Assembly (NCBI RefSeq): GCF_014200675.1
Contig: NZ_JACHCI010000001.1
Span: 1-64,000, forward strand
Length of the DNA: 64,000 bases
Reading direction: 5' to 3'
Source: Janthinobacterium saanense
GTDB lineage: Bacteria; Pseudomonadota; Gammaproteobacteria; Burkholderiales; Burkholderiaceae_D
Part shown: positions 41,058 to 50,975 of the stretch, one piece after another
How the letters are laid out: each line of letters begins with the position of its first letter
Numbering within the stretch: the stretch's first letter is position 1
The notes under the pieces: model-generated
Told to the model about the DNA's origin: nothing
Seen by the model: only the letters and a program-made list of their open reading frames with translations
Databases searched by the model: none
Made by a program: the position numbers and the translations under genes

Positions 41058-42251
41058 ATGAAGATGCCGACTGCGCATCGGATAGCGCTGCTGTTTAACG
41101 GGAACAAAGTCTATGACCGCGACATCATCGCGGGCATCGCTGCTTATTTGAACACCACGCGCGTGTCGTGGGATTTGTTCCTGGAAGAGGATTTCCGCTG
41201 CCGCCTGCCCGGTATCGAGCGCTGGCAGGGCGACGGCATCATCGCCGATTTCGACGATCCGGCCGTCTGTGCGGCGCTGGCGCACAGTCATGTTCCCGTG
41301 GTGGCCGTGGGCGGCTCGTATGCGCGCGATGAAGATTATCCGCCCGGCATACCCTACGTGGCCACCGATAACTTCAAGATCGTCAAGCTGGCCTACGACC
41401 ACCTGGTGGAAGCGGGCCTCACGCGTTTCGCCTGTTTCAGCCTGCCCGAGGCGGCCGTCAACCGCTGGGCGCAAGAGCGCGAAACGGCGTTTTGCGCCTT
41501 GATGCAGCGCGACCACATGCGCGCCGATGTCTACCGCGGTGTGGCCACCAGCGCACCCTCCTGGGATGAAGCAGTGGAGCAGCAGATCGCCTGGTTACAC
41601 AGCCTGGAAAAACCGGTGGGCATCATCGCGGTGAGCGATGCGCGTGCGCGCCAGCTGCTGCAGGCCTGCATGCATGCAGGGATCGCCGTGCCGGAGCAGG
41701 TCGCCCTGATCGGTATCGACAATGACCCGCTGGCGCGCATGCTCACGCGCATACCACTCAGTTCCGTGATCCAGGGCTCCGAGGAAATGGGCCGCACGGC
41801 TGCGCATTTGCTGCACCAGATGCTCAATGGCGCGCGCCTGTCCGGCACGCGCATTTTGGTGCCGCCGGCGGGACTGAATGTGCTGGCCTCCACCCGCCAT
41901 CAACCGTTCCAGCACCCGCAGGTGATGCAAGCGCGCCACTTCATCCGCCAGTATGCCTGCCAGGGCATCAAGACGGAACAGGTGGCCGATTACGTGGGCG
42001 TATCGCGCTCTTCGCTGGAAGCGCATTTTCGCCATGAGCTGGGGCGCAGCGTGCATGATGAAATCCTGCACTTCAAGCTCGATGCGGCCAAGACCCTGCT
42101 GGTGCGTGAACCGGGCCAAGTCGCAGAGGTCGCCGTGCGCTGCGGCTTTACCACGGTGCAGTATATGCACGCCGTCTTCAAGCGCGAACTCGGTTGCACC
42201 CCGCGCGAATTCCAGCAGCGCAGCCGCCTTGTGCCTGGGCCAACGGTATGA
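41058..42251 (+). CDS. xylR: Xylose operon activator XylR (periplasmic-binding-like sensor plus AraC HTH)
   Basis: A 397-residue regulator whose N-terminal 270 residues form a LacI/periplasmic-binding-type sensor (ALLFNGNKVYDRDIIAGIAAYL, YVATDNFKIVKLAYDHLVEAGL, VALIGIDNDPLARML). Its C-terminal 110 residues are an AraC-type double HTH (IKTEQVADYVGVSRSSLEAHFR and VAEVAVRCGFTTVQYMHAVFKRELGCTPREF). This architecture is that of Escherichia coli XylR, which activates xylose genes on binding xylose. It lies inside the operon rather than next to the promoter. The stop overlaps the next gene (ATGA). Confidence 0.92.
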   Translation: MKMPTAHRIALLFNGNKVYDRDIIAGIAAYLNTTRVSWDLFLEEDFRCRLPGIERWQGDGIIADFDDPAVCAALAHSHVPVVAVGGSYARDEDYPPGIPYVATDNFKIVKLAYDHLVEAGLTRFACFSLPEAAVNRWAQERETAFCALMQRDHMRADVYRGVATSAPSWDEAVEQQIAWLHSLEKPVGIIAVSDARARQLLQACMHAGIAVPEQVALIGIDNDPLARMLTRIPLSSVIQGSEEMGRTAAHLLHQMLNGARLSGTRILVPPAGLNVLASTRHQPFQHPQVMQARHFIRQYACQGIKTEQVADYVGVSRSSLEAHFRHELGRSVHDEILHFKLDAAKTLLVREPGQVAEVAVRCGFTTVQYMHAVFKRELGCTPREFQQRSRLVPGPTV

Positions 42252-43027
42252 CGCAGCGGGACGCGGACGTCATCTGCACCTTGCGCAATGGACGTGGCAT
42301 GCGCGTGGCCGTCAGTGCGCGCGACGCCAGCCTGCTGTCGTGGTGGTCGCCCGACCGCTATGGCCGCATGGCCGACGTGCTGGCCGCAACCCTGCGGCCA
42401 TCGTCGCCGGCCGGCTGGCAATGCGATGCTGTTAGCGAGTCCAGCCTGTCTTTGAGCTTGCTGCAAGATGGCCTGGCCGCGCGTCTGCGCTATCGCCTGG
42501 ACGACGATGGCAGTCTGCATATCGAGGGCGAGGCCACGGCCGACACCCTGGTTCGCATCCTTTTGCCTGCCCCCGCGTTTAATCTGCGTGGCCAGGAGGG
42601 CAGTGTGGCCGACCATGCGCTGCGCCTGGCCGCCGACCGTTATTATCCCAACGGGGCGGCAGCAAGTGAGCCGCGCGACGTGGCGGGCAGCGCTTTTGAT
42701 TTTCGCCAGTCCGCGCCCATCGCGGCAAGGCTGGCCTGGCCCGGTACAAGCTGCCCGGCTGGTTTTGACCACGTCTTCTGCCTGGCCGGCAATGGGGCCT
42801 TGCATGAGGCAGCAACGGTCAACGACCCTGCATCGGGCAGGGTGCTGCGTTTTTTCACGGGCGGACGACAGCTGCATTTGCTGACCGATGCCAGCCGCTT
42901 TTGCCTGGCGCCGATGGTGCTGGAACTACAACCCGGTCATACCGCGCGGCAGAAATTGGTCTACCGCCTGGGCGTGGCCGATATCGATGCGCTAGGCGTC
43001 AATCAAACAATCAACAGGGAGACATGA
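42248..43027 (+). CDS. Aldose 1-epimerase-like protein, short form
   Basis: A 259-residue protein of the galactose-mutarotase fold, shorter than the usual 330-350. Recognisable family segments are GSVADHALRLAADRYYP (with His), AFDFR and GFDHVFCLAG. The expected N-terminal beta-sandwich part and the canonical catalytic Glu region near the C-terminus are shortened or unclear. It may equilibrate sugar anomers for XylB, which uses one anomer. Translationally coupled to xylR, and its stop overlaps the following lactonase gene. Confidence 0.75.
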   Translation: MTQRDADVICTLRNGRGMRVAVSARDASLLSWWSPDRYGRMADVLAATLRPSSPAGWQCDAVSESSLSLSLLQDGLAARLRYRLDDDGSLHIEGEATADTLVRILLPAPAFNLRGQEGSVADHALRLAADRYYPNGAAASEPRDVAGSAFDFRQSAPIAARLAWPGTSCPAGFDHVFCLAGNGALHEAATVNDPASGRVLRFFTGGRQLHLLTDASRFCLAPMVLELQPGHTARQKLVYRLGVADIDALGVNQTINRET

Positions 43028-43920
43028 TGGAAACACAGGCCGAATTGCTGGTCGATGCGCGCAATATCCTCGGCGAGGGCGTGCGCTGGTGCGAACGCAG
43101 CGGCCGCGTATTCTGGACCAATATCGAAGGCTGCCGGCTGCATGCGCTGGTGCTGGCGACGGGCGAGCGCCAGCAGTGGGACATGCCTGAACGGCTGGCC
43201 TGTTTTGCGCTGACCGGCAACGACGACGTGCTGCTGCTGGGACTGGCCTCGCGGCTGGCGTGGTTCCAGCTGCATAACGGGCTCGTGACGCCCTTGCAGG
43301 CGGTAGAGGCTGACCTTCCCATGACCCGCCTGAACGATGGCCGCTGTGACCGCCAGGGACGCTTTGTCTTCGGTACGCTGGATGAACGCTCCAGCCGCGA
43401 AGCGATAGCCAGCTTTTACCGCCTGAACCTGGACCTGAGCCTGGAGCGCTTGCCGCTGCCGCCGGTCGCCATTTCAAACAGCATCTGCTTCAGCGTCGAT
43501 GGTACGGCCATGTATTTTTGCGATTCGCTGAAAAAGGCGATCTACCGCTGGGACGATTACCTGGGCGGTGACGCTAGCCGGGTACGCGTGTTTGCCGTGC
43601 TCGATGCAGGACCAGGCGCGGCCGATGGCGCCACCATCGATGCGCATGATCAGCTATGGAGCGCGCAGTGGGGAGCGGGCCGCGTGGTGCGCTACGCGCT
43701 CGATGGCAGCGTTGAGCGCCACGTGACGCTGCCCGTATCGCAGCCCAGCTGCGTGAGCCTCGGCGGTCCGCAATACGACGAACTGTTCATCACCACGGCG
43801 CAGGAAAACCTGACGCCGGCCCAGCTGGCGGCTGAACCGCAGGCCGGTGGCCTGTTCCGCGCGCGCCAGACTGGGCTGCGTGGTTTGCCGGAAGTGCGCT
43901 TTGGCACCGCGTTGCTATAG
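43027..43920 (+). CDS. SMP-30/gluconolactonase-family sugar lactonase (xylonolactonase, XylC-like)
   Basis: A 297-residue six-bladed propeller hydrolase that opens aldonolactones, the step between XylB and XylD. Family motifs are LGEGVRWCERSGRVFWTNIE (metal Glu), TRLNDGRCDRQGRFVFGTLD (Asn/Asp ligands), ISNSICFSVDGTAMYFCDSL and DGATIDAHDQLWSAQWGAGRVVRY. Two adjacent ATGs (43024, 43027) are possible; AGGGAG at 43016-43021 gives better spacing to 43027. It may also serve the arabinose/galactose locus that follows, which lacks a lactonase of its own. Confidence 0.88.
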   Translation: METQAELLVDARNILGEGVRWCERSGRVFWTNIEGCRLHALVLATGERQQWDMPERLACFALTGNDDVLLLGLASRLAWFQLHNGLVTPLQAVEADLPMTRLNDGRCDRQGRFVFGTLDERSSREAIASFYRLNLDLSLERLPLPPVAISNSICFSVDGTAMYFCDSLKKAIYRWDDYLGGDASRVRVFAVLDAGPGAADGATIDAHDQLWSAQWGAGRVVRYALDGSVERHVTLPVSQPSCVSLGGPQYDELFITTAQENLTPAQLAAEPQAGGLFRARQTGLRGLPEVRFGTALL

Positions 43921-43929
43921 ACTCTGCGC

Positions 43930-45144
43930 CTATTTATTTTTGTTGATCACATCGACAAACACGGCCGCCAGCAAGACCAGTCCCTTGATCACTTGCTGGT
44001 AGTCGATGCCGATGCCCATGATGGACATGCCGTTGTTCATGACGCCCATGATGAAGGCGCCGATCACCGCGCCCATCACCTTGCCGACGCCGCCCGACGC
44101 CGAGGCGCCGCCGATGAAGCAGGCGGCGATCACGTCCAGTTCAAAGCCGGTGCCGGCTTTCGGCGTGGCGGTATTGAGGCGGGCAGCGAAGATCAGGCCG
44201 GCCAGCGCTGCCAGCATGCCCATGTTGACGAAGGTGTAAAAGCTGACTCGCTCAGTCTTGATACCGGACAGGCGCGCCGCTTTTTCATTGCCGCCGACGG
44301 CATACACGCGCCGTCCCAGCACGGTGCGGTTGGTAACAAAAGTGTAGGCGACGATCAGCACCGACATCACCGCCAGCACATTCGGAAACCCCCGGTAGGA
44401 GGCCAGCAGATAACTGAAATACACCATCACGGCGGCAAACACGCCATTTTTGAGCAGGAAAAAAGCACGCGGTTCGTTTTCCATGCCATGCCGCAGCTGC
44501 TTGGCGCGGCTGCGCAGCGAAGTGACAATCAACGCGCCGGCGGCGGCCACGCCCAGCAGCAGCGACAGGCCGCGCAGATTGTCGCCACCGAACGGGTCGG
44601 GCAAAAAGCCGGAACTGAGCATCTGGAAACCGGGCGGGAAGGGGCCGACCGATTGGCCCGCCAGCAGTGCCAGCGTCAAGCCCTTGAACACCAGCATGCC
44701 AGCCAGGGTGACGATGAAGGAGGGGATCCTGAAAAAGGCGATGAAATACCCTTGCGCGCCGCCGATGATCGCGCCGGCGATCAGGCAGATCACGCTGGCG
44801 GCGACAAAATTCATGTCGTAGTTGACGATCAGGACAGCCGCCAGCGCACCGACGAAGCCGACCACGGAACCGACCGACAAATCGATATGGCCGGCCACGA
44901 TCACCATCAGCATGCCCAGCGCCATGATGACGATATAGCTGTTCTGCAGCACCAGGTTGGTCAGGTTCAGCGGCTGCATCAGTGTGCCGTCGGTCATGTA
45001 CTCAAAAAAGCCCATGATGACGATCAGCGACAGCAGCATGCCGTAGTCGCGCATATTATTTTTCAAGAAGCCGGCGTAGCTGCGCGCGGGCGCCGCTGTT
45101 TCTGGAGCGGGCGTGACCGGTGCGCTGGCGATTTTAGTGTTCAT
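43930..45144 (-). CDS. gguB: Multiple-monosaccharide ABC transporter permease (GguB/MmsB)
   Basis: A 404-residue polytopic permease of the sugar BPD_transp_2 family. Motifs are [45 protein letters not shown], the loop [20 protein letters not shown] and [22 protein letters not shown]. Sequence style and length match GguB of Agrobacterium, which with ChvE and GguA imports arabinose, galactose, fucose and other sugars. It overlaps gguA by 11 nt and converges on the xylose operon with only 9 bp between stops and no visible terminator. Confidence 0.92.
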   Translation of the reverse strand: MNTKIASAPVTPAPETAAPARSYAGFLKNNMRDYGMLLSLIVIMGFFEYMTDGTLMQPLNLTNLVLQNSYIVIMALGMLMVIVAGHIDLSVGSVVGFVGALAAVLIVNYDMNFVAASVICLIAGAIIGGAQGYFIAFFRIPSFIVTLAGMLVFKGLTLALLAGQSVGPFPPGFQMLSSGFLPDPFGGDNLRGLSLLLGVAAAGALIVTSLRSRAKQLRHGMENEPRAFFLLKNGVFAAVMVYFSYLLASYRGFPNVLAVMSVLIVAYTFVTNRTVLGRRVYAVGGNEKAARLSGIKTERVSFYTFVNMGMLAALAGLIFAARLNTATPKAGTGFELDVIAACFIGGASASGGVGKVMGAVIGAFIMGVMNNGMSIMGIGIDYQQVIKGLVLLAAVFVDVINKNK

Positions 45145-46678
45145 TCTGATTGTCTCCGTGTGTGACGATGGCGCGCATGATTTTTTCCTGCGTCGCTTCG
45201 GCCGCGCTCAGTTCGGCGGCGAACCTGCCTTCATTCATGACGTAAATCCGGTCGCACATGCCCAGTAATTCCGGCATTTCCGATGAAATCATGACGATGC
45301 ATTTGCCCTCGGCGGCCAGCTCGTTGATGATGCTGTAGATTTCGTATTTGGCGCCGACGTCGATGCCGCGGCTAGGTTCATCGAGGATCAGGATGTCGGG
45401 CCGTGAAAACAGCCACTTGGCCAGCACCACTTTTTGCTGGTTGCCGCCAGACAGGTTGACGACTTTTTGCAGGATGCTGGAGCAGCGGATTTTCAGCTTG
45501 CGGCGAAATTCCTCGGCCACGCCAAATTCGCGCGCCTCATCGATCACCAGATGTTTCGACACGGCGCCCAGGTTGGCCAGGCTGGTATTTTTCTTGATGT
45601 CTTCTTCCAGGATCAGGCCTAGTCCCTTGCGGTCTTCCGTGACATAGGCCAGGCCGTGCGCGATGGCCTTGCCGATCGAGCTGACATCGATTTCCACGCC
45701 ATTTTTCAACACGGTGCCGCTGATGCGCTGGCCGTAGGAACGGCCAAAAATGCTCATCGCCAGTTCGGTGCGGCCAGAACCCATCAAGCCGGCGATGCCG
45801 ATGACTTCGCCTTTTTTTGCATGCAGGTTGATGCCCTTGATGACGGCACGCTCGGCATGCTCCGGGTGGAACACGCGCCAGTCGCGCACTTCGAAAATGG
45901 TGTCGCGGATGACGGGTGTGCGCGGTGGATAACGGTCGGCCATTTCACGCCCGACCATTTTCTCGATGATGCGGTCTTCGCTGACTGGCCCCGCGCGGCA
46001 ATCGAAACTGTCCACGGTATTACCGTCGCGCAGCACCGTAATCGCATCGGCAACGCGCGAAATTTCATTGAGCTTGTGTGAAATCAGGATGGACGCGATG
46101 CCTTGCTGCTTCAAGCCCAGCAGCAGGGTCAGCAGCGCGTCGCTGTCGCTTTCATTCAGGCTGGCGGTGGGCTCGTCGAGGATCAGCAGCTTGACGTCCT
46201 TGCACAGCGCCTTGGCGATTTCAATCAATTGCTGCTTGCCGACGCCCAGCTTGGTCACCAGCGTGTCCGGGGATTCCTTCAAGCCGACCTTGTGCAGCAA
46301 TTCACGGGTCTTCGCTTGCGCGTATTCCCAATCGATCACGCCGTTTCTGGATGGCTCGTTACCGAGAAAGATATTCTCGGCGATCGACAGCAGCGGCACC
46401 AGCGCCAGTTCCTGGTGAATGATGATGATGCCGATTTCTTCGCTATCCTTGATGCCGCGAAATTGCCGGGTCTGGCCCTGGTAATCGATGTCGCCGCTGT
46501 AGCTGCCGTGCCCATACACACCGCTCAGCACTTTCATCAAGGTGGATTTGCCGGCGCCATTTTCGCCAACGATGGCGTGGATTTCGCCGCTGCGTACCCG
46601 CAGATTGACGTTGTCGAGCGCAACCACGCCCGGAAACGTCTTCCGTATCCCGCGCATTTCCAGGATCGTGTTTGTCAT
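45134..46678 (-). CDS. gguA: Multiple-monosaccharide ABC transporter ATPase (GguA/MmsA)
   Basis: Tandem-ABC ATPase, 514 residues. Domain 1 has Walker [18 protein letters not shown], signature-like [15 protein letters not shown] and [13 protein letters not shown]. Domain 2 has [31 protein letters not shown] and [11 protein letters not shown]. The ATG at 46678 follows AGAGAGG at 6 nt; the open frame extends further but without support. It is preceded by a hairpin separating it from chvE. Confidence 0.93.
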   Translation of the reverse strand: MTNTILEMRGIRKTFPGVVALDNVNLRVRSGEIHAIVGENGAGKSTLMKVLSGVYGHGSYSGDIDYQGQTRQFRGIKDSEEIGIIIIHQELALVPLLSIAENIFLGNEPSRNGVIDWEYAQAKTRELLHKVGLKESPDTLVTKLGVGKQQLIEIAKALCKDVKLLILDEPTASLNESDSDALLTLLLGLKQQGIASILISHKLNEISRVADAITVLRDGNTVDSFDCRAGPVSEDRIIEKMVGREMADRYPPRTPVIRDTIFEVRDWRVFHPEHAERAVIKGINLHAKKGEVIGIAGLMGSGRTELAMSIFGRSYGQRISGTVLKNGVEIDVSSIGKAIAHGLAYVTEDRKGLGLILEEDIKKNTSLANLGAVSKHLVIDEAREFGVAEEFRRKLKIRCSSILQKVVNLSGGNQQKVVLAKWLFSRPDILILDEPSRGIDVGAKYEIYSIINELAAEGKCIVMISSEMPELLGMCDRIYVMNEGRFAAELSAAEATQEKIMRAIVTHGDNQNEH

Positions 46679-46695
46679 ATAAACCTCTCTGGCAA

Positions 46696-46723
46696 GGTGG
46701 GGCATCGGGGATGACGCCCCACC
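46696..46723 (-). other. Hairpin between chvE and gguA
   Basis: GGTGGGGC / GCCCCACC perfect 8-bp stem with a 12-nt loop and no T-run. Same position (binding-protein gene to ATPase gene) as the xylF-xylG hairpin. Confidence 0.65.
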
Positions 46724-46746
46724 GTGCTGCAGTCTTCTTTGTATTT

Positions 46747-47817
46747 TTATTTGACTTGCGCTTCGGTGTAATAGCCGCTGCCCGTAACTAATACCTGCTT
46801 CCAGTTCGCCTTGTCGACGATGACCGGTTTCAGCAGATAGGACGGCACCACTTTGACGCCATTGTTATAGGTCTTGGTGTCGTTGACGGTCGGCGTTTTA
46901 CCGCTCAACATGGCGTCGACCATATTGGCCGTCACTTTTGCCAGCTCGCGCGTATCCTTGAAGACGGTCGATGCCTGTTCGCCGCGGATGATCGATTTGA
47001 CCGAGGGGATTTCTGCATCCTGGCCCGTCACGATCGGGAAAGGCTGCTTGGGCGTGCCATAGCCGACGCCTTTGAGCGACGACAGAATACCGATGCTCAA
47101 ACCATCGTACGGCGACAGTACCGCATCGACGCGGGCATTGCCGTAATAGGCGCTCAGCAGGTTATCCATGCGGGCCTGCGCCACCGCGCCATCCCAGCGC
47201 AAGGTGGCGACCTTGTCCATGCCCATCTGCTTCGAGCGCACCACCAGCTTGCCCTTGTCGATATACGGTTTCAGCACCGACATGGCGCCGTTGTAAAAGA
47301 AGTGGGCATTGTTATCGTCGGCCGAACCGCCAAACAACTCGATATTGAACGGGCCCTTGCCTTCCTTCAGGTGCAGCGCGCTTTCGATATAGCCTGCCTG
47401 CAGCACGCCGACCTGGAAATTGTCGAAGGTGGCGTAATAGTCGATGTTCGGCGTGCCGCGTATCAGGCGGTCATACGAGATGACCTTGATGCCCTTGTCG
47501 GATGCCTTTTTCAGTACGTCGGAGAGGGTGGTGCCATCGATCGCGGCGATCACCAGCACCTTGGCGCCCTTGGTGATCATGTTTTCCACTTGCGCCAGCT
47601 GGTTCGGAATATCGTCGTCGGCAAATTGCAGGTCGGTCTTGTAGCCGCGTTCCTTGAATACCTTGACCATATTGTCGCCGTCGGCGATCCAGCGCATCGA
47701 CGATTTGGTCGGCATCGAAATACCGATCGCGCCCTTGTCGGCGGCGCTGGCCAGCGGTGCGATTGCCATGCCGGCCAATACCAGGCTGCCGATCAGCATT
47801 TTCATGGTTGTTTTCAT
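46747..47817 (-). CDS. chvE: Periplasmic multiple-sugar-binding protein (ChvE type)
   Basis: A 356-residue secreted sugar-binding protein. The signal peptide ends at PLASAA (about residue 26). The mature protein carries [80 protein letters not shown] and [16 protein letters not shown], all hallmarks of ChvE. In Agrobacterium ChvE also signals to a two-component virulence sensor; no such partner is visible here. The promoter faces away from the arabonate dehydratase and has a copy of the shared 21-bp operator candidate. Confidence 0.94.
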   Translation of the reverse strand: MKTTMKMLIGSLVLAGMAIAPLASAADKGAIGISMPTKSSMRWIADGDNMVKVFKERGYKTDLQFADDDIPNQLAQVENMITKGAKVLVIAAIDGTTLSDVLKKASDKGIKVISYDRLIRGTPNIDYYATFDNFQVGVLQAGYIESALHLKEGKGPFNIELFGGSADDNNAHFFYNGAMSVLKPYIDKGKLVVRSKQMGMDKVATLRWDGAVAQARMDNLLSAYYGNARVDAVLSPYDGLSIGILSSLKGVGYGTPKQPFPIVTGQDAEIPSVKSIIRGEQASTVFKDTRELAKVTANMVDAMLSGKTPTVNDTKTYNNGVKVVPSYLLKPVIVDKANWKQVLVTGSGYYTEAQVK

Positions 47818-47919
47818 TTCAGGTCTCCACCTTCTCTGATTGTTGGTTTGGATGCTGCTGTCTGTCGCGTCCTCTATCGGGATTTGTCATGCCACGCGAT
47901 GGCTGATACTAAATTGTCC

Positions 47920-47940
47920 ATAGATATCTTTCTAATGACT
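47920..47940 (-). promoter_or_regulatory. Shared operator candidate, chvE-facing copy
   Basis: On the minus strand: AGTCAT-TAGAAAGAT-ATCTAT, a degraded form of ATTGAT-N9-ATCAAT with an identical centre. It ends 102 nt before the chvE start. A second element GATATCGAA lies at 47955-47963. The remainder of the 359-bp chvE/dehydratase gap contains only this and the next site. Confidence 0.6.
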
Positions 47941-48078
47941 TTTAAACGTTATCAGATATCGAAACGGGTATCGGCAGGGCAATCTCAGCCATAACGGCTC
48001 CAGCGTACACGCCATGGCCGCTTCCCGGTCTAAAAGTCGGCATATCGATATCGGATTGAATATCGCATTTCAATAAAA

Positions 48079-48099
48079 ATTGATTAGAAAGATATCAAT
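48079..48099 (+). promoter_or_regulatory. Shared operator candidate, dehydratase-facing copy
   Basis: ATTGAT-TAGAAAGAT-ATCAAT is a perfect 6-bp inverted repeat with 9-bp centre, 77 nt before the dehydratase ATG. GATATCGGA at 48047-48055 is the accompanying second element. Size and spacing suit a LysR-type protein such as the GbpR-like regulator encoded at 51.7 kb. Confidence 0.65.
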
Positions 48100-48176
48100 G
48101 GACACTTTATATTCTTGCCATTCCGTCGCAGTTATTTTGACATTGCGCAGCATCAAACATCAGGGGAAGCATCAGC

Positions 48177-49916
48177 ATGTCCGAAAAGAAAAAAGTCGCG
48201 CTGCGTTCGGCACAGTGGTTTGGCACGCAGGACAAGAATGGTTTCATGTACCGCAGCTGGATGAAGAACCAGGGCATCCCCGACCATGAATTCCAGGGTA
48301 AACCCATCATCGGCATTTGCAATACCTGGTCCGAACTGACGCCGTGTAATGCTCACTTCCGCAAGCTGGCCGAACACGTCAAGCGCGGCATCCTGGAAGC
48401 CGGTGGTTTTCCAGTCGAATTTCCCGTGTTTTCCAACGGTGAATCGAATCTGCGGCCGACCGCGATGCTGACCCGTAACCTCGCTTCCATGGATGTCGAG
48501 GAATCGATACGCGGCAATCCGATGGATGCGGTAGTACTGCTGGTCGGCTGCGACAAGACCACGCCGGCGCTGCTGATGGGCGCCGCCAGTTGCGACATTC
48601 CCACCATCGTGGTGTCCGGCGGGCCTATGTTGAACGGCAAGCTCGATGGCAAGGACATCGGCTCCGGCACGGCCGTGTGGCAGTTGCACGAAGCGGTGAA
48701 AGCCGGCGCCATCAGCATGCACCAGTTCATGGCGGCCGAATCAGGCATGTCGCGCTCGGCCGGCACCTGCAACACCATGGGCACGGCGTCGACGATGGCC
48801 TGCATGGCCGAAGCGCTGGGTACTTCGCTGCCGCACAATGCGGCGATTCCCGCCGTCGATTCGCGGCGCTACATCCTGGCCCATATGTCGGGCATTCGCA
48901 TCGTTGAAATGGTGTGGGAAGACTTGCGCCTGTCGAAGGTGCTGACGCGCGCGGCGTTTGAAAACGCGATCCGCGTCAACGCCGCCATCGGCGGTTCGAC
49001 CAATGCCGTGATCCATTTGAAAGCGATTGCCGGGCGCATCGGCGTGCCGCTGGAACTGGAAGACTGGACCACCATCGGCAAGGGCACGCCGACCATCGTC
49101 GACCTGCTGCCCTCGGGCCGCTTCCTGATGGAAGAATTTTATTATGCGGGCGGCTTGCCGGGCGTGATACGCCGCCTGGGCGAAGGCGGCCTGCTGCCGC
49201 ACCAGGATGCGCTGACCGTCAATGGCAAGACGCTGTGGGACAACTGCCTTGATGCGCCTGTGTATAACGATGAAGTTATCCGCAAGCTGGAGCAGCCCTT
49301 GATTGCTGATGGCGGCATTTGCATCTTGCGCGGCAATCTGGCGCCGCGCGGCGCCGTGCTGAAACCGTCGGCCGCATCGCCGGAACTGATGCAGCACAGG
49401 GGCCGCGCGGTGGTGTTCGAAGACTTCGACCATTACAAGCAGCGCATCAACGACCCTGACCTCGACGTTGACGCCAGCTCGGTGCTGGTGCTGAAAAATT
49501 GCGGCCCCAAGGGTTATCCCGGCATGGCCGAAGTGGGCAATATGGGCTTGCCGCCCAAGCTGCTGGCGCAGGGCATCAAGGACATGGTGCGCATTTCGGA
49601 TGCGCGCATGAGCGGCACGGCCTACGGCACGGTGGTCTTGCACGTGGCGCCGGAAGCGGCTGCCGGCGGCCCGCTGGCCATCGTGCGCGACGGCGACTAC
49701 ATCAGCCTCGATTGTGATGGCGGCATTTTGAACCTCGATATCACGGAGGAAGAACTGGCCAGCCGCATGGCGGCGCGGCCGGCGCCACCAGCCATGCCGT
49801 TCCAGAACGGCTACCAGCAACTGTATATCGAGCGCGTGCTGCAAGCCGATGAAGGCTGCGATTTCGACTTCCTGGTTGGCCAGCGTGGCGCGGCCGTACC
49901 CAAACATTCGCATTAA
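48177..49916 (+). CDS. L-arabonate dehydratase, IlvD/Edd family
   Basis: A 579-residue [2Fe-2S]/Mg2+ dehydratase that turns L-arabonate (often also D-fuconate or galactonate) into the 2-keto-3-deoxy acid. Cluster cysteines are in GICNTWSELTPCNAHFR, LVGCDKTTPALLMGAASC (with Mg-binding Lys) and RSAGTCNTMGTASTM. The conserved RISDARMSGTAYGTVVLHVAPEAA tail contributes the catalytic Ser. Called L-arabonate dehydratase because of close resemblance to that group and the ChvE/GguC context. AGGGGAAGC precedes the ATG. Confidence 0.87.
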   Translation: MSEKKKVALRSAQWFGTQDKNGFMYRSWMKNQGIPDHEFQGKPIIGICNTWSELTPCNAHFRKLAEHVKRGILEAGGFPVEFPVFSNGESNLRPTAMLTRNLASMDVEESIRGNPMDAVVLLVGCDKTTPALLMGAASCDIPTIVVSGGPMLNGKLDGKDIGSGTAVWQLHEAVKAGAISMHQFMAAESGMSRSAGTCNTMGTASTMACMAEALGTSLPHNAAIPAVDSRRYILAHMSGIRIVEMVWEDLRLSKVLTRAAFENAIRVNAAIGGSTNAVIHLKAIAGRIGVPLELEDWTTIGKGTPTIVDLLPSGRFLMEEFYYAGGLPGVIRRLGEGGLLPHQDALTVNGKTLWDNCLDAPVYNDEVIRKLEQPLIADGGICILRGNLAPRGAVLKPSAASPELMQHRGRAVVFEDFDHYKQRINDPDLDVDASSVLVLKNCGPKGYPGMAEVGNMGLPPKLLAQGIKDMVRISDARMSGTAYGTVVLHVAPEAAAGGPLAIVRDGDYISLDCDGGILNLDITEEELASRMAARPAPPAMPFQNGYQQLYIERVLQADEGCDFDFLVGQRGAAVPKHSH

Positions 49917-49927
49917 GGATAAAGACC

Positions 49928-50920
49928 ATGCTGCTGGTTCAATTCATAGACCCGCAAGGCCGGCGCAGAGTCGGCATGCTGGAACAGGAACAACTGCACG
50001 TCATCGAAGGATATGACAGCACCTATGCGCTGGTGCGCGCCGCCATCGCCGCCAACACGGGCCTGGAAAAACTGGCAAGCGCCTCGCTGGGCGATACACA
50101 TTACCGTTTTGAAGAAATCGCTGCCGCTGGTGATTTGCTCACTCCGCTGGACCATGCAGACGATGCCCATTGCCATGTCACCGGCACCGGCCTGACCCAT
50201 TTGGGCAGCGCCGACACGCGCGATGCCATGCATCAGAAAATCGGCGGTGATGCCAACGCGCTCAGTGATAGCATGCAGATGTTCCGCATGGGTCTGGAAG
50301 GCGGCAAGCCGCCGGCTGGCCAGCGCGGCGTGCAGCCGGAATGGTTTTACAAGGGCGATGGCAGCATCGTCATGGCCAGCGGCCAGCCTTTGACCATGCC
50401 CGAATTTTCGCTCGACGGCGGCGAAGAGCCGGAAATCGCCGGCCTGTATGTGATCGGCGACGACGGCCAGCCTTACCGCGCCGGCTACGCCATCGGCAAC
50501 GAGTTCTCCGATCATGTCACCGAGCGCCAGAATTATCTGTACCTGGCCCATTCCAAATTGCGTGCCTGCGGCCTGGGGCCGGCACTGCTGGTCGGCGACT
50601 TGCCCGAGCACGTGGCTGGTACCTCGCGCATCTACGACAAACAAGGTGCGCTGCGCTGGGAAAAGCCTTTCCTCAGTGGCGAACAGAATATGTCGCATAC
50701 CATCGCCAACCTGGAATACCATCATTTCAAATACCCGTTATTCCGCAGGCCCGGTGATGTGCACATCCATTTCTTTGGCACTGCAACTCTGAGTTTTGCC
50801 GATGGCATTGCCGTGGCCGCCGGCGACAGCTATGAAATCGAGGCGCCTGCATTTGGCCCGGCCTTGCGCAACACGCTGGCCGTGCATGCCGACGCCAGCA
50901 CGGCGGTGATCGCCTTGTAA
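49928..50920 (+). CDS. gguC: GguC/AraD1-family protein, FAH superfamily (probable 2-keto-3-deoxyaldonate-processing enzyme)
   Basis: A 330-residue protein of the AraD1/GguC group. Recognisable FAH-fold segments are DAMHQKIGGDANALSDSMQM, EPEIAGLYVIGDDGQPYRAGYAIGNEFSDHVTE and YLYLAHSKLRACGLGPALLVG. The metal-binding EPE and the later D/E residues are in place. In Agrobacterium gguC follows gguAB; here it is on the other strand, 12 bp after the dehydratase. Its likely job is dehydration of 2-keto-3-deoxy-L-arabonate to 2-oxoglutarate semialdehyde, by analogy with XylX; the biochemical role of GguC is not settled to my knowledge. Confidence 0.85.
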   Translation: MLLVQFIDPQGRRRVGMLEQEQLHVIEGYDSTYALVRAAIAANTGLEKLASASLGDTHYRFEEIAAAGDLLTPLDHADDAHCHVTGTGLTHLGSADTRDAMHQKIGGDANALSDSMQMFRMGLEGGKPPAGQRGVQPEWFYKGDGSIVMASGQPLTMPEFSLDGGEEPEIAGLYVIGDDGQPYRAGYAIGNEFSDHVTERQNYLYLAHSKLRACGLGPALLVGDLPEHVAGTSRIYDKQGALRWEKPFLSGEQNMSHTIANLEYHHFKYPLFRRPGDVHIHFFGTATLSFADGIAVAAGDSYEIEAPAFGPALRNTLAVHADASTAVIAL

Positions 50921-50975
50921 TCCATACTGCTTGACGCCGCCGCGATGGCATACTGAACAAAAAACAGGAGACAGC

